Shown here piece by piece: positions 1 to 11,951 of a stretch of 64,000 nucleotides of DNA. Each line of letters starts with the position of its first letter. Position 1 is the stretch's first letter. Source of the stretch: Trichobilharzia szidati (taxonomy: Eukaryota; Platyhelminthes; Trematoda; Strigeidida; Schistosomatidae); contig OX235279.1 of assembly GCA_944472155.2 (NCBI GenBank), positions 142,076,920-142,140,919 on the forward strand. Reading direction: 5' to 3'. Under the pieces are notes generated by a model. It did no database searches, was not told the origin of the DNA, and was given only the letters and a program-made list of their open reading frames with translations. A program made the translations under genes and the position numbers.

Positions 1-1192
1 TTACCACTATTGTACAGCTATTCTAATGCCTGTTAACTCCCAGTTCAACTGTACTAAGATGAACAGCTTTCAATCAGGAGTCAGCAAATGGTCTTCGTCT
101 AATGGTCTTAAACTAAGTCCTTCCAAATGTCAGAATGTTAATTTCAGTTTCAGATGTAAAATAAAGTTAAATGAAGCTGTTAATTCCTGTGACCATTGCA
201 AAATTGATGATAGTAATATAGAAATCAAGTCTGATATTAAGTATCTTGGATTAACTCCTTCTTCTGACCTATCCTGGTCTTCTCTTGTCTTAGCGATTTG
301 TCAAAGAATATTTCGTCTGACGTTTTACATTAAGAAGTTAAGGCACTCAGGCATAACTCGGCACCTCCTCTTACACTTTGTCAACTCGTGCATCCTGCCT
401 ATACTTCTTTATTGTTCACCCTTATTCTTTACTGAATTGCTTAAAAGAGACTATGTCGTATTTCGTAGGACTCTGAAGACTGTCAGTAGAGCATGTGGTA
501 TTCCACTAGGCCATATCTTTGACATCGTCAGTGATAGTCACTTGATTTCATGCAGCAAGTTTGCCAAGGAATTTTGTCAGACTGTGAGCATCCACTTTAC
601 CCGAGGCTCCAACCTTGTGTCTCATCAGGTAAAACAAGAAGTGATATCACAAGACTTTATGCACGTACATCTAAGTATAAAAATCCCACTATACCATATT
701 TGGCACGTACTTTATGTGATGAAAATAGTGTCAGACATGAACTAACTAACCTTCTTTGCACTACCAAATAAACCATTTCCTTCACTTTTAAAGCACCAAA
801 CTTTATTGTTATTGTATTTCTTATATTTATAATCCTTTCAATTTTTTCGTTTTGTTTATTTTTTCCATAAGTGTGGTCATAATTTTAAGCTGTATTATAA
901 CTGTTTATTTTGTATTTCCCCTCAGTATACTATATCAACAGAACATTAGACCCAATAATCTATAACATGCTAGTTTCCAAACTGAATCGACAATACTCAC
1001 TGTTATTATTATTATATCTAATAATTATGTCGTAAATGTGGACAAATTCCTCCGATTAATTTTGTTTTAATTTTTAATTTTATATATATTTTGAGTAAAT
1101 CAGATGCAATATTGTGACAAACGCTGAGAATTCTATTCTGTATTATAAGTACTGTTTTTGGAATAAAGTAGACTATTAATATTATTCAAAAA
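1..1192 (+). mobile_element. CR1/jockey-like non-LTR retrotransposon, 3' part
   Basis: A reading frame at 26-745 encodes the C-terminal part of a reverse transcriptase: the thumb-side sequence WSSSNGLKLSPSKC, then YLGL, and LHFVNSCILPILLYCSP typical of CR1/jockey-type elements. The catalytic core lies upstream, outside the window. The coding part ends near 770 and is followed by about 420 bases of AT-rich 3' UTR ending in short AT-rich repeats near 1192. The same sequence in reverse orientation occurs at 13338-14605, so this is a repeat family. The element is defective here, because the frame is incomplete and shifts near 600. The clade (CR1 versus another jockey-group clade) is inferred from general resemblance. 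Confidence 0.8.
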
Positions 1193-2163
1193 GTAGTTTT
1201 TCCTACTTTGTTAGTAAATCAGAATTCAGTGGTGTATAAAGTTTTTAGTATCTTTCACTTTAATAACACTGCATGTATTTTGGATTGCTTCAAATCGGTA
1301 AGTTCTAACTTGAATGCATCTGCTGCCCCCCTCTCCACAAATACAACAAAACATATCATTAAAAGTTATCAAAAGACGCTAAAACCCCTGAAGAATGGTA
1401 AATTAGGGTGAAATATCAACCCAGTAGCTTTCAGTTTTCACTAATTCTTTAAGTTGTTTCGATGTGATCGATTTAGCAGTGAGTGTAAAACTTTACACAC
1501 AAAATACACCATTCCAAGTTGCCATACTTATTAAAAGCACACAAAATAAATGTAACGAAACTGCAGTGGAAGAAAATGTAAGGAAGAGAGAGAGGGAGTG
1601 AAAGAGGTTATCTGATCTAGGTTGAAAGACTTTTAGAATCTAGTACACAAAATGAATGCATACTTTGGGTACTGAGAACAATTTACAGTCTTTTCAGAAG
1701 TAGTCCTGAACCATTCACTATAAACATCCTGGTGACTTCAGCCACACACTTTGTACATCCCTTTGGGTGGTCAAAGTAACGGTCAGTCATTTCATGGATC
1801 GGTAGTCTTGTCTAAGGACTCCTGATTCCTTTCCAGTCCAGTCCTCCTTTAGTCAACATTATTCGTCTAGGAAGGCGATGGTGCGGCCTGAGTATGACAT
1901 ATCCAAATCGTGTGAATAATTACATTTCTGAAAAACCATTGATTGACATTTAAATCTTATCTGATGCTCTGTGCTTATACATACGTACCTATCCATCTAA
2001 TGTGTGTAATTGAACCTCTAATCTTTAAACGATTATTTTGCATAGTACAAAAGTAGGATAAAGAAAATGGTTGCGTATCACAGTACCTTGAAAGAAGTAA
2101 AAGCTTCGTAGATCTATCATCTAAATAATCCATTCGGTTTTTTGTCTTTTTTCATCACGGCAG
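1193..2163. other. Unassigned AT-rich sequence, probably gene A intron
   Basis: I see no exon that can be supported here. It lies directly upstream of the transmembrane exon of gene A and ends in the pyrimidine-rich acceptor TTTTTTCATCACGGCAG (2147-2163). A 67-codon open frame at 1208-1411 has no recognisable features. Confidence 0.5.
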
Positions 2164-2268
2164 ATATCTCACCCAACTTAATACAACTAATCATTGGACT
2201 CGTTGGTGTTTCGGTTGCATTCAATATTTTCTTTTTCATTCGATGTTATGCTGTGAACAACTATTTGA
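2164..2268 (+). CDS. Gene A, transmembrane exon (Robo-like receptor, partial)
   Basis: This 105-base exon is bounded by a polypyrimidine-CAG acceptor and a GTAAGT donor. It encodes one hydrophobic helix, LIQLIIGLVGVSVAFNIFFF, followed by a charged stop-transfer residue (IRCYAV). It starts in phase 2 and ends in phase 1. The one-base overhang joins in frame to the exon at 7705. The upstream exons, presumably the extracellular domains, lie to the left of the window. The helix plus the long polar tail in the following exons indicates a single-pass type I membrane receptor. The Robo assignment rests on the tail motif in the 9741 exon and not on this exon. Confidence 0.65.
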
Positions 2269-2339
2269 GTAAGTTGATGACAAATGTTTCGCTTTGTGTT
2301 AATATTTTGAGTTAAAAATACCCATTGATTGTAATTAGA

Positions 2340-2520
2340 TGAATCAAGGATTTTTAAGAAATTTGAAAATTGGTCAGCGGATCGTACGAGACTATTAATG
2401 ATATATTGGGTGATGACTGAAGGTGAAATGAAAATCTAAGTAGTGGCAAGATTCGAACCGGCGGTGATTGCTGTGTAATGATGATTTCGCTGGGAGTTGA
2501 AACTCTTAGCTTAACAGGTA
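2340..2520 (-). repeat. tRNA-related SINE-like repeat, family D
   Basis: On the minus strand a B-box-like GGTTCGAATCTTGCC is followed by sequence that also occurs on the plus strand at 37930-38075 (shared GGTTCGAATCTT, TCATTTCA, AATAGTCT). A second B-box-like word, GGTTCGAAGG, lies on the plus strand at about 2551, so this may be an inverted pair. The copies are diverged. Confidence 0.45.
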
Positions 2521-2625
2521 GGGGGCCAGACTAGTAATTAGGAGGCCACTGGTTCGAAGGCTGCTGCAATCTAGATTTTAATTTCCCAGTGTATCACCAC
2601 CCGGTACACCGACTTAATGTTGCTG

Positions 2626-2872
2626 AGGTGCATCGCTGATTCATCAACAGAATGCTTGCACACCACGCGCGTAACCGGGGTTCTCCGCCCCCCACCCGCT
2701 GACGCTTTCCTCTGACTCATTTAGCTGGTATTAAGCACAGTAAAGAGGAAGTGTTGGGCGTAAGGCTGACGACCCCACCCTGTAAAAAACGAATGAAACC
2801 ATTGCTACTGAAACCTTAAGGATTAAAGTTTGAAGCCGTATATTCCGCTTGGAACTCAGAGGAATAAAAAGT
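2626..2872 (+). repeat. Diverged tRNA-headed SINE, family A
   Basis: The body and tail match the family described at 36759: tRNA-like head remnants, TGGTATTAAGCACAGTAAAGAGG, ACCCCACCCTGTAAA, then GAAGCCGTATATTCCGC before an A-rich end. It is much more diverged than the later copies, so it is probably old. Confidence 0.6.
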
Positions 2873-3499
2873 GTTACTGAGACATTCAGTTAGTTTACAT
2901 CATGGAATGCTGATTTTAATTCAGAAGCTATAAAACCCATATAACATTCACAATTTGCAAATCAGTTCGCAATTAACTCAGTCTTAGGAGGTGAAACATC
3001 ACTACAGTTTCCTTCGAAAACCAAATTATTCAGATCACAGTATGTGATCTGCTTGATACCATCAATGGTAATTAAGAAAACAAGGAAATTTGCATCAATC
3101 TACATGCAACTGATTGGCGTGGTTGAGCAGTTGTACACCACTCACAGCAGCCAGTAGTGTTTACTAGCCAGATTTGGGTGATCTAACCAACGGACGACTG
3201 TTTCACTCGTTTGGGGTCGGTCTAATCACATGGTGTACCGGGTTTGACTCAGATCAGAGAGCCAAATATGTTCAGACTACTTGACCTGGTTGGTATTAGT
3301 CTGTTGTATATGGTTTTAGGCAAGCTATAAAATCTATTTGATCATGACATTTGATCATGATTTATTCCCAAACCTCAGGTCAAAAGCATATGGAGAAATG
3401 AGGTGATCTTCAGCGTTCTAAGGTCAACTCTTATTGTTTCGAGTTCACACTCGCGGTAATGCTTAGGATATGATGAAACAGTCTAATTTTTAGAAATTC

Positions 3500-3850
3500 T
3501 TCAAATGGTGTCATGCATTAATCGTGAAGCCAGACGAAGGTGACTTTAGAAAACAGAGCATCCTATTCAGGACTGTTCGGCACGGTGTGCCTGCCTCCTG
3601 AGTGAGAGGTGGTGTTCCCACTGAAACTATCACCCTGCAGTTATCTTTTAAAATGCCTGATAGGGAGAAATGTATATCCTGGATTCACTGCCAGTCATCA
3701 TCAACTGAAATGACGTCATTGTCAATCTTCAGATATCTTCGAAGTGTCTGTACTAGAAGCTGAGATGTCAACGGAGACCGAACTTGTCGGTCCAGTATAA
3801 TCAGTCAATCAATGGCAAATGCAAATTCACCTGAAAGCAAGTAATGATTG
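3500..3850 (+). repeat. Interspersed repeat, family C
   Basis: The 3' part (CCTGGATTCACTGCCAGTCATC, then TACTAGAAGCTGAGATGTC and a GTCCAGT stretch) resembles 49120-49400, and the CTGGATTCCACCGC part resembles 51185-51425. The 51 kb copy has a tRNA-like head, so this is probably a third SINE family. The boundaries are approximate. Confidence 0.4.
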
Positions 3851-6234
3851 GCTTCATAATAAACTGTGGAAGTAATATTGAAAAATGCGGTCTTAATACA
3901 GGGTGATAATGATATTAAAGACAAACGTTAGATCACAAATAAAGATGATGTTCAGAGTTATCCGGTATCACAGGGAAAGAAAACAAGTCTAGGTTGTACA
4001 TGAAAGCTGTGGGATGGGGAGTGACTGGATGAACTTTTCTTCGACACATCGACAGAATGACAATGTTTTATCCCAACTGCCTTGGTTATGCTTAGCGACC
4101 GAAGTAGTACACACCTAGGGAACTGAGCTGGCACCTTTTCCTAACCATGTTGGAAAATGCTCTAGAAGACAATGGTGGACACGCAACTTAGAAAGAGAGA
4201 TAGAAATAGTAAGACTAGTGGGCAATTAGAATACTACGTGACAGCATGAGAATTTTGATGCCACTGATGGTTGAGATATTACTGAAAACTATTCACAGCG
4301 AAAATAATCATACCAGTTGAAATAATAACGGATAGATAAACAGATTGATTAAACAGAATGAAAAATGAATAAGGCCAAGACACAAATGTGGACTATAATA
4401 ATTTAACGTCGACGGATTAGTACCATGACAAGATGAGTGCCTTGACAAACGTTCTCTACACACAGAGCTCAGGCTCTTCTCTTTCGATGGCTGAAGCTTT
4501 AGTAACACAGATGGGTCGCATAAGTAACGTGCTCGGAAGATTATTTTTCGTCTAACAGACAAAAGAAGAGATCGTAGAGATAAGATGACCAATGTCCACC
4601 AGCTATTGAATTATTCTGCTATTTATAGCTCCAATTCCACTTCTTTGTAACCTCGCTGAGTAGTGTTTTATTTGCCTAGTAATCTTATTAATTTTACACC
4701 TCCAAGATGTACACATTGCATGAAACATTTCAGAATTTCCGCAATGCAATAGGTGCCTCAGAGATGGGCTAAATTTATTGACAATGTTTGCTTTCCCATG
4801 TAAACTTGGAACAATTAACAGAAGTTTTTGTACAAGGTTGTAGTTAGTTCATAAATGTCAGTAGGACTAGCTGTCTGTGTACTGTACACATATTATATAA
4901 ACTTCAGTATATTGAACACAAGCCTACACCTACACAACAATAAATCTACTAACAGACAAAGACGCGGAATAGCCGAAATTAACCCAGTATGAATCATTTA
5001 AACACATTTCAAGTAAAGCGTTAAGGCGTGAGAGAATCGATGTAGGCCAAACTAAAAGGCTGTATTGAAAGTCAAAATGAAGATCAATCAACAAAAGCGA
5101 AACATGTTGCATATTAAAACATTAATTTTGATTTTCGAAACAGAATTCACCAAGATGGGTACCATGTGAATTGACAAAGGTGGATTAAACATCCTAATTT
5201 CTAAGGTTTCCCAAAACATTAAGGTGCGACCACAACAGGTCATAGAGATGGGTTTAAAAGATACCTACTCTATGATTTGTTAAAATAATGCGTTTGGTGA
5301 TGAGGAGCTGGGTTGCATATTTCTACCATGAAGTGATTGCACGGACCAACATACACTAGTATTGTAACGGTAAAAGACAAGAGACTTGGTAACGGGATGT
5401 TTATTTGAAATATAATATCTTAATATTGGGAAACTATGTACAACTTACCCGAAAATCGTAGTTTGCGGAGATCTTCCATGCTGTGCTACTTCTGCCCTTC
5501 GTACTGTTTTTTGTCTTTTTTCATGTCTCTCATGTTTCGCCGCAACTCTGGTTCATTTCCTCTCGTCGACGTCAAATCTACCTCTCCGCTATTTGTTATT
5601 TTTGTGCTGATGAAGGTCTTTTTATATACTAGTGATGAATCTTGTTAGTTAGTACACGCCACATGATCATTTACTTTTATAACTAGTGTTTGATTTCATT
5701 CTACCTTTTCTCAGCTTATCATATTCACATAATTTTCCCTATTCATTTATTATCCATTTCAATAACATTATTTTTGAGGAACACTTTTTACCTTATGAGT
5801 TGTGCTCAACTAACGGTTCATCATATCAACCCAATTCGTTTTAGTACTTAGTTTTGTGATTTTACCCTTTCACTCTTCATCTGTTATTATTGAGAATTCG
5901 TTTTTTTTTCTAAATAGTCTTCACAATTCAATCAATTTGTGCTAGTGTCAGTCGATGTGTATTTTTAAATATCCAAATCATAGATTGTCCTGGAATGTCG
6001 CCGGACAGTTTGAGTACCCAGTCTAATGAAAGTATTTATAAAATGTCTAAAATAACTCAACATATTTATAAAACCTAAAATAGAGTTTTCCCGGGTGTTT
6101 CTTTGAGTAATACACACCTCCTTCAGCAGAATTATTCAGATTTCGTTAAAAATCGAAATATGTGGTAGTAGGGCAGAAAATGATAAAAAGCTTAGTGAAC
6201 TCAGGACATTTTGAAACAGTTAGTCCCTTTGATA
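3851..6234. other. Gene A intron, no recognised feature
   Basis: This is AT-rich intronic sequence. No exon with splice signals, long conserved frame or repeat shared elsewhere in the window was recognised. The stretch around 3950-4260 is less AT-rich and could be an old retroelement tail, but this is not supported. Confidence 0.4.
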
Positions 6235-7110
6235 ACTTTAAATAAGGCATTAAGAAGATATATGCTGAGCGATGATATCATATCATAGTTTCTTAACAAC
6301 CTCTGTACAATAACGAAAATTTTTAACAAGTATTCAGTAATGTAAAATGAAAGTACATACTGACAACCAGTCATATTTTAGTTGGTCAAGTAGTCCATGT
6401 TAGGGGAAGGTTGAAATTTGGTGTTTTTTGTACACAGTTTGGGATGCGTGTAACTAATCCAGAGTGCTTCCATCGCCTTTAATAACCTTGAAATAATTGA
6501 GAAGCAGTCATTAATATTGATTTTGTCACCTGACATTAATGAATGCTTGATAAATAAATGATGATGGATTTCTGTTTGTATTAAATAGATGCGAGCTTTT
6601 ATTATGACGTAATGACCATTTTGGAACGTGTTCTTTTCGACTAAATTGGAACATTCTGTTTGCTCTGTCTCTACACATATGTCATCGCAATTGCAGGTAA
6701 ACTTGTAGATACAGTATGAAATAGAATCCACAGAATTTTGTCCTTTAGTTATAGGTCCGGGAATCGAAAATGTTCGAGATATTGGTAAAAGAGATGCGGC
6801 GTAGAATGTACTTTTGATACCTGACGGAAGCCTCTAAGCTATCAGTTACATGATTTGATTACGTTTGAGTGGTAGTTTAATAAAGATAGCTTTCTTCGGT
6901 ACGAAAGATGTCTATCCACAGAAACAGTCTCTCTTTACTGTGATATACAATGAAGTTTTCAGGATAACTAGTAGTCAGTAAAACCGAATGTATATGCCAT
7001 AGCTCATCCATTAGTGTCTCGCTCATGCAAATTTTATGGGCCCTTGAAAACAGGCATTTCACTGGGGAATGTTTACACATTTTGCAGCTGAATAATTGTA
7101 TATATTGACT
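6235..7110 (-). mobile_element. Penelope-like element, C-terminal fragment (GIY-YIG end)
   Basis: Minus-strand frames encode the end of a Penelope-like protein. At 7080-6877 is VKCLFSRAHKICMSETLMDEL, the segment following the reverse transcriptase. At 6731-6378 is a decayed GIY-YIG endonuclease (YKFTCNCDD, SLMSGDKININD). Both parts and the noncoding tail (6240-6410) match the better copy at 23270-24890. Frameshifts and loss of the GIY-YIG tyrosines show that it is dead. Confidence 0.8.
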
Positions 7111-7439
7111 AAACGTGATTGGTCATGGTATATTCCTATTGTTTTTTGTCAACCTGCCACATTCAGACAGTCAGACAAGGCCATGTTCCCATTAGATGTG
7201 ACTTCTCCCTATATTTCCGTCTTATATAGCATACTTTGATATATATATGTACATTTATCTGATGTTTTCCGAAGTAGTTGATAGTTTTTTTTATTCAAAG
7301 ATGGACGCTTTATGCCTACTTAATATCTACTCACTTAAACATTCACCAGTCTGCTGCTTCCTTCTAAACAGCAAGCTTCACATTTTGTATCGTGTAAACA
7401 CAATTGTTACGTGGCATCAAATAGAAAATAATTTTTAAA

Positions 7440-7500
7440 TCAAGGTGCACTGGACAGCTATTTTGTCCCAGTTTGGGACTCTTCATCAGTAAGCGTTCTT
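7440..7500 (-). repeat. Hammerhead-repeat fragment, degraded
   Basis: On the minus strand TGATGAAGAGTCCCAAAC is followed by GGGAC and AGCTGTCCAGTGC. This matches the ribozyme part of the family at 46496-46907. The GAAAC box is mutated to AAAAT, so no activity is expected. Confidence 0.6.
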
Positions 7501-7704
7501 GGCATTTTTCTGTTACTGATTCGTGACGAAATCTACAGTGAAGTAATTTTGTCAACTTGGTGCAAGTATGCTTACCCAATTAGATGCGGAAAATTTATCA
7601 AACCAAATATAAATTCACATTGTTTAGCTGTAGTATTTAGTTCAACATCAGTATTCAAAATTTATTATTAACATATAAATCTTGTTTAATTTCTTCCTTT
7701 AAAG

Positions 7705-8201
7705 AGAATCTCTATATTGGTCATCCAAGAAATAATTGTCTAGATCAGTTTTTGTGTATTGACCAACCGAGGAAACCAAAGCCAACAAAACAGAAAACAA
7801 GACTCAATTATCTTCAAACTATGAGTCCACCGGAAACACCTAAACTCCCAGCGGTTAAACAATCGCCCATAACTGCAAAAACTAATAACGGTAATACACA
7901 ACAGTATGCATCACACGATGTCCTGCCTATGATGAACATGCTACACAATAAACCTTCACCTTTAGTTTATCATACATCAAAATCTATCCCACCATCACCT
8001 GTTATATATCCTTCATCACAAACACAGTATGCAAAAGATCCGTACACACAACATCAATATTATCCTAAGAATCCATTTCATACACCAACTGTTAACCATA
8101 AAGCACCATCATTGGAATTTATCTATGATGAAGTTCATAATTCGGTGTATACAACTTTGAATAGTCAAACAAATGACCAAGAGAAAATTAAGCAAAATAC
8201 G
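7705..8201 (+). CDS. Gene A, first cytoplasmic-tail exon
   Basis: The exon begins after a pyrimidine-rich acceptor (TTTCTTCCTTTAAAG) and continues in frame from the transmembrane exon (phase 1 joint giving Lys). It encodes a polar, Pro/Lys/Ser-rich, low-complexity tail without a folded domain (RPKPTKQKTR, PPETPKLPAVKQ). Near its end is YDEVHNSVYTTL, in which SVYTTL (Tyr codon 8148-8150) fits the ITIM pattern. I end it at the donor ACG|GTAAAA because this gives phase 0 and joins cleanly to the phase 0 exon at 9741. The donor is not strong. If it is not used, the frame runs on 24 codons to a stop at 8271-8273, which would make an alternative last exon. Function of the tail is inferred from motifs only. 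Confidence 0.7.
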
Positions 8202-8273
8202 GTAAAACAAAAAAAGAAATCTTTTCGTTCTGACGATTTTTTATCATTTAGATCTATGAGTAATGAATATTAG

Positions 8274-9740
8274 GATAATAAAGTTCATCTCGCAGTTAGT
8301 TATCAATAAGCAATGGCCAGCTGAATAGTTACTTGCTCATCTCTAAATGTAAATGTTCTGGATTCGATTTCTGGTGCACTAATAGATATACTGTCGAAGA
8401 GTCTCAAAGGGGAGTAAAAGAGCTACATAGTACTCTTTTGTTTCAACGGTTTCCTAAGTGTTGCTTGTTTATGACAAAATCTATGTTGAAATTAATCAGA
8501 GACTTATGACTCAAAATTCAGCCACTGCTCACTAGTGACTCAATGAGAGATGGACTTTCTGAATTTCTAATTTGAAGCATAACCAATGAGATCCACCAAT
8601 TCAGGTATGAGGACACTCGATGACGACGATACTATGTCATGAATCCATAGAAGTTAGATTTCATAGGCTATTGGTTTTGAAACCAGTTGTTGGATGATTA
8701 ACGTGTTGTTTACGCAGCAGAAAAGTTCTATGTTTTTTTCTCCGGTCGGATCATGGGTCAGTACTTCTGAAGATAACCAAAGTAGATGTGATAAAGCCTA
8801 CAGTGAAATCAGTCAAATCCCTAGAATCCAACACTTGCGACAAATTTCATTGTTAAAATGAAAAAAGTTATAAAATGAACAATTAAGTACTAGATTCAAC
8901 TAAAGTAAATTCCACGTGGTACTTACAGTAACTAATTCGTCAACGTTATATAATGACTTGGAGGCAGTTAGGAATCAGAAGTCGATTGGCTGCATCACAA
9001 GATACTTCTAAAAATGCCAGTTCCAGGTTCGATTCATCAAAGATCTTCAGTACCCTACTGATATTGTTCATAACTGTAATGAAACGGTTACCTACCACAG
9101 CTGGTGTTTAAAGATTCTCAGTTCACAGGGAAATCGACCTTTAAAACTTAAATAAACTGTTTGTTCTTATTTAAATAAACTGTCGCTGTCTTAGTTCATA
9201 ATGTCCGCTAGTGATACTAGGGAAAACAGGAGGCTGAAAATCTTAAGGAGTTATGCTTTTTAATAAAATCCATAAACTCATTTCGAACACTCAGGTCAAA
9301 CACATACTTGTTATATGAATTTACATGAAGGGTGAAAGAGTTAAATAATTTAGTTAGAAGGCGTAATCGAAGATTGAGATAACTACGAAAGTTCATGAAG
9401 TACAAGACGTATTTTAGTAGTACATTGATTTTGGTTTCAAAGCCAGTGTTATGAGGAGAGGCTTCATATATATTGACCATTTTTGTATAAGAATAAAGCA
9501 ATTCCAAAATCAGGTACTCATTAAGTTTCAAACTGAATCAGACTTGTGACTTACACTGTGTCTAGGTTTAAACTGGTCTTTAAAGAAATGGGCTTACTGG
9601 AAACTCTGATTCAACTCTATGTGTTATTTAAGCTCTAATGTTAGAGTAACGTTTCTTTATTCCATGTCTATTGGACATTCGATTTCAGTTAAGTAAGTAT
9701 TGTAAAATGAACATATTTCACACTTTTTAATATTTCACAG
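8274..9740. other. Gene A intron
   Basis: This is AT-rich intronic sequence between the 7705 and 9741 exons. A word at 8745-8765 (GATCATGGGTCAGTA) recurs at about 60822, so small unnamed repeats are present. No other feature was recognised. It ends in the acceptor TTTAATATTTCACAG. Confidence 0.5.
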
Positions 9741-10175
9741 AAACAGAATGACAACTCAGTTGGGACAGTTTTTAATGGGAGTCATTGGCTTGTGGATCCC
9801 TCCGGTCAAATCTACGTTCCATATGCACAAATTACACCGAAACCTCGAAGAGTCTTATTAAGCAATGTTGAATATTCCACACTGAGGAAAAGTGATGTGA
9901 TAACAAACCCTTTACTATTGAATCCTACATTTGAAACATTGAAAGAAAGAAATCATACCTTTGGCCATCAAACTATTTCAGATACTCGTCACTTGCCTTT
10001 AATTCCGATACAAACGCAAAATGTTAATTATCATATTAATGGCAACATGTCACCTTTTCCTAATTTCCCTTCTGTTCAAAGTAATGCGGTTTCTATTGGT
10101 CAACATAATCGTATTCAAAAGACACCAGTGGAAATTTCTGAATTGCGTGATGACAATAACAATACTGAAGAAAAT
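9741..10175 (+). CDS. Gene A, tail exon with Robo CC1-like motif
   Basis: This exon is exactly 145 codons, phase 0 at both ends, bounded by TTTCACAG and the donor AAAAT|GTATGT. Early in it is WLVDPSGQIYVPYAQI. Vertebrate Roundabout receptors carry NPSGQ a few residues before the PYATT tyrosine motif (CC1), a spacing very close to this one. VPYAQI (Tyr 9822-9824) and VEYSTL (Tyr 9873-9875) also fit the ITIM pattern for SH2-phosphatase docking. The rest is Asn/Pro/Ser-rich and probably disordered. If the donor is skipped the frame ends at 10224-10226. The Robo identification is an inference from one motif. The membrane-receptor tail itself is well supported by phase, splice sites and composition. 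Confidence 0.7.
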
Positions 10176-11009
10176 GTATGTTATTCACATGAGAGATTTA
10201 TAAGAGATGGACTAATTTTACAGTAATTTTGGTCACTTACCAACAACATTTAGGAAATCACTGGAAACCAAGAGGTCACAACTGGTGATACCTACCATAA
10301 AAGTACACGTTGATGACACATTAGTTTCACCAACGCAACCGTTGTATACTTCTTGGTTTTAAGGACCTACTGGCTTATTTCCATTCATCACGAAATTTTT
10401 AGTGAAAAATGTACACTTAATGGCGATATTTACCTAAAATGCATCGATTGAGAATTCATTGATGGAAAATGTGACCCTTATCCTTAAACTATTTATTTCT
10501 GCCTGGTTCTGCAGGTAAAACTTTCCTTCAGGATATCAAAATATCTTCTTGGATGAAGAAGAAATATTATGAGACAATAAAATGGTCATCAGTTTTAGTG
10601 ATATGTCTAATTTTTTTATGTGAGATTACTACTAAGTAATGAAGTCCAGTTGATAGCTTTTATGCCATTTTACATTTGTTGCTCAACCTCCAGTTTTATT
10701 CAAATTAGACGCTGATCAATAGAGTCATCTACCGTTTTCCTAAGTCTTTTGGGGTGAACAAGCAAACATGCTGGTCATGGCAGCAAACTACAGTGCGCAC
10801 GAATTCATAAATATACACTTACTAGGACTTTTTAAACTACAAAGAAATAGCTACCCAGTAAACTTAGTAATGAAAACTACTTAGGAACCAATCCAATTTG
10901 AACAAAGATTTATCTTAATATCAGTAAAACTAATGAGGAATTTCATTCGGTTTCATTAAGTTTTGTTATAAAAATACTCTACAGTACAGTAACAGGTTGT
11001 AGACTTTTG
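10176..11009. other. Gene A intron, no recognised feature
   Basis: AT-rich intron sequence between the 10175 donor and the RTE-like fragment at 11010. No recognisable gene or repeat. Confidence 0.4.
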
Positions 11010-11375
11010 TCAACGGCTACCTTCGCTCCATATTGAAGACCAAGTGGCTAGAAAGAGTTGTCAACAAGAAACTTTGAAGACAAACCAACCAAGCACCTAT
11101 TGCTCAACAAGTATGTGGGAGAAAATGGAAATGGATTGGGCACACACCGAGGAGACCGTTGAATGACGTCGAGCGCCAAGCCGTAGCCAGAGTGGGAAAC
11201 GGCGGGTGAGGTGTCTGAGGGTAACATGGGGGAGACCGTGTGAGGAGGAAATAATGGACTATGAGGAGTCCTGGAGCAAGCTAAAGAGGATCACAGGGAA
11301 TCAGATAAAGTGGAGACGTGCTGCCAAAGCCATATGTTCCGCTACGAACGCAAGGGGACAATAGTACTAGTACAG
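11010..11375 (+). mobile_element. RTE-like retrotransposon, 3' fragment
   Basis: Decayed frames resemble the end of the element at 25762-27473: ILKTKWLERVVNKKL, then QVCGRKWKWIGHTPRRP, and a 3' end with CATATGTTCCGCTACGAACGCA before GGGGACAATAGTAC. It has many stops and is an old copy in a gene A intron. Confidence 0.8.
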
Positions 11376-11774
11376 TTATAATGTTGAAGTGGGCGATACT
11401 CTCAACTAATAAATGAGGAGAAGTAATATACCCGTCTAATAATTTTAGAAGTTCTCTAGTTAATAAGTTCCAGGCAATGCTTGGCTTACTGATCTGCATA
11501 TTAATGAGACATCTTACCAGAATATACCGTCCCACATGCTTTGGTGACTGATATGACTGTGGAGCTTTCAAACTTCGCTAAGCTATTGCCACCGAAATCC
11601 TTATGGTTTTCTAACACAATACCTCTCGTTTATTTGTGTAATGATGAGTAGTTTCCCAGTGTCTAAAGTGTGAAAGACAGCTTAAAATAGTTAATTATCT
11701 CGATAAAGTAAGAAGGATAAATTTTGCCGCTTAAAATGGTATATAATTCACCCATAGAAATCCATTACTTCCAT

Positions 11775-11915
11775 TATAGATAAAACTTTATTTTGATAAA
11801 ATCACACAATGTTATACAGTAATATTTACTGATGTTGTTTCTAGCACAATTTATCCATAATGGAATTATACTCTACAACAGTGGCCAAGTTTTATCCTTA
11901 TATTAATTAATCCAG
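11775..11915 (-). repeat. Palindrome-forming repeat, one arm
   Basis: Shares blocks with 30798-31010 on the opposite strand, including ATCAGTAAATATTACTGTAT, TTTTATCAAAATAAA and CATAATGGAATTATACTCTAC (the last read on plus). It lies just before the last gene A exon. Nature unknown; it could be a non-autonomous element. Confidence 0.55.
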
Positions 11916-11951
11916 TACTTGTAATTTATATAACTTCTCATTATTTTCCAG

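Noticed and set aside
1208..1411. A 67-codon frame as a gene A exon
   Set aside because: It has no clear acceptor or donor in phase with the membrane exon and no recognisable domain.
4308..4592. A 94-codon minus-strand frame
   Set aside because: No recognisable motif, and it sits in a gene A intron with no splice support.
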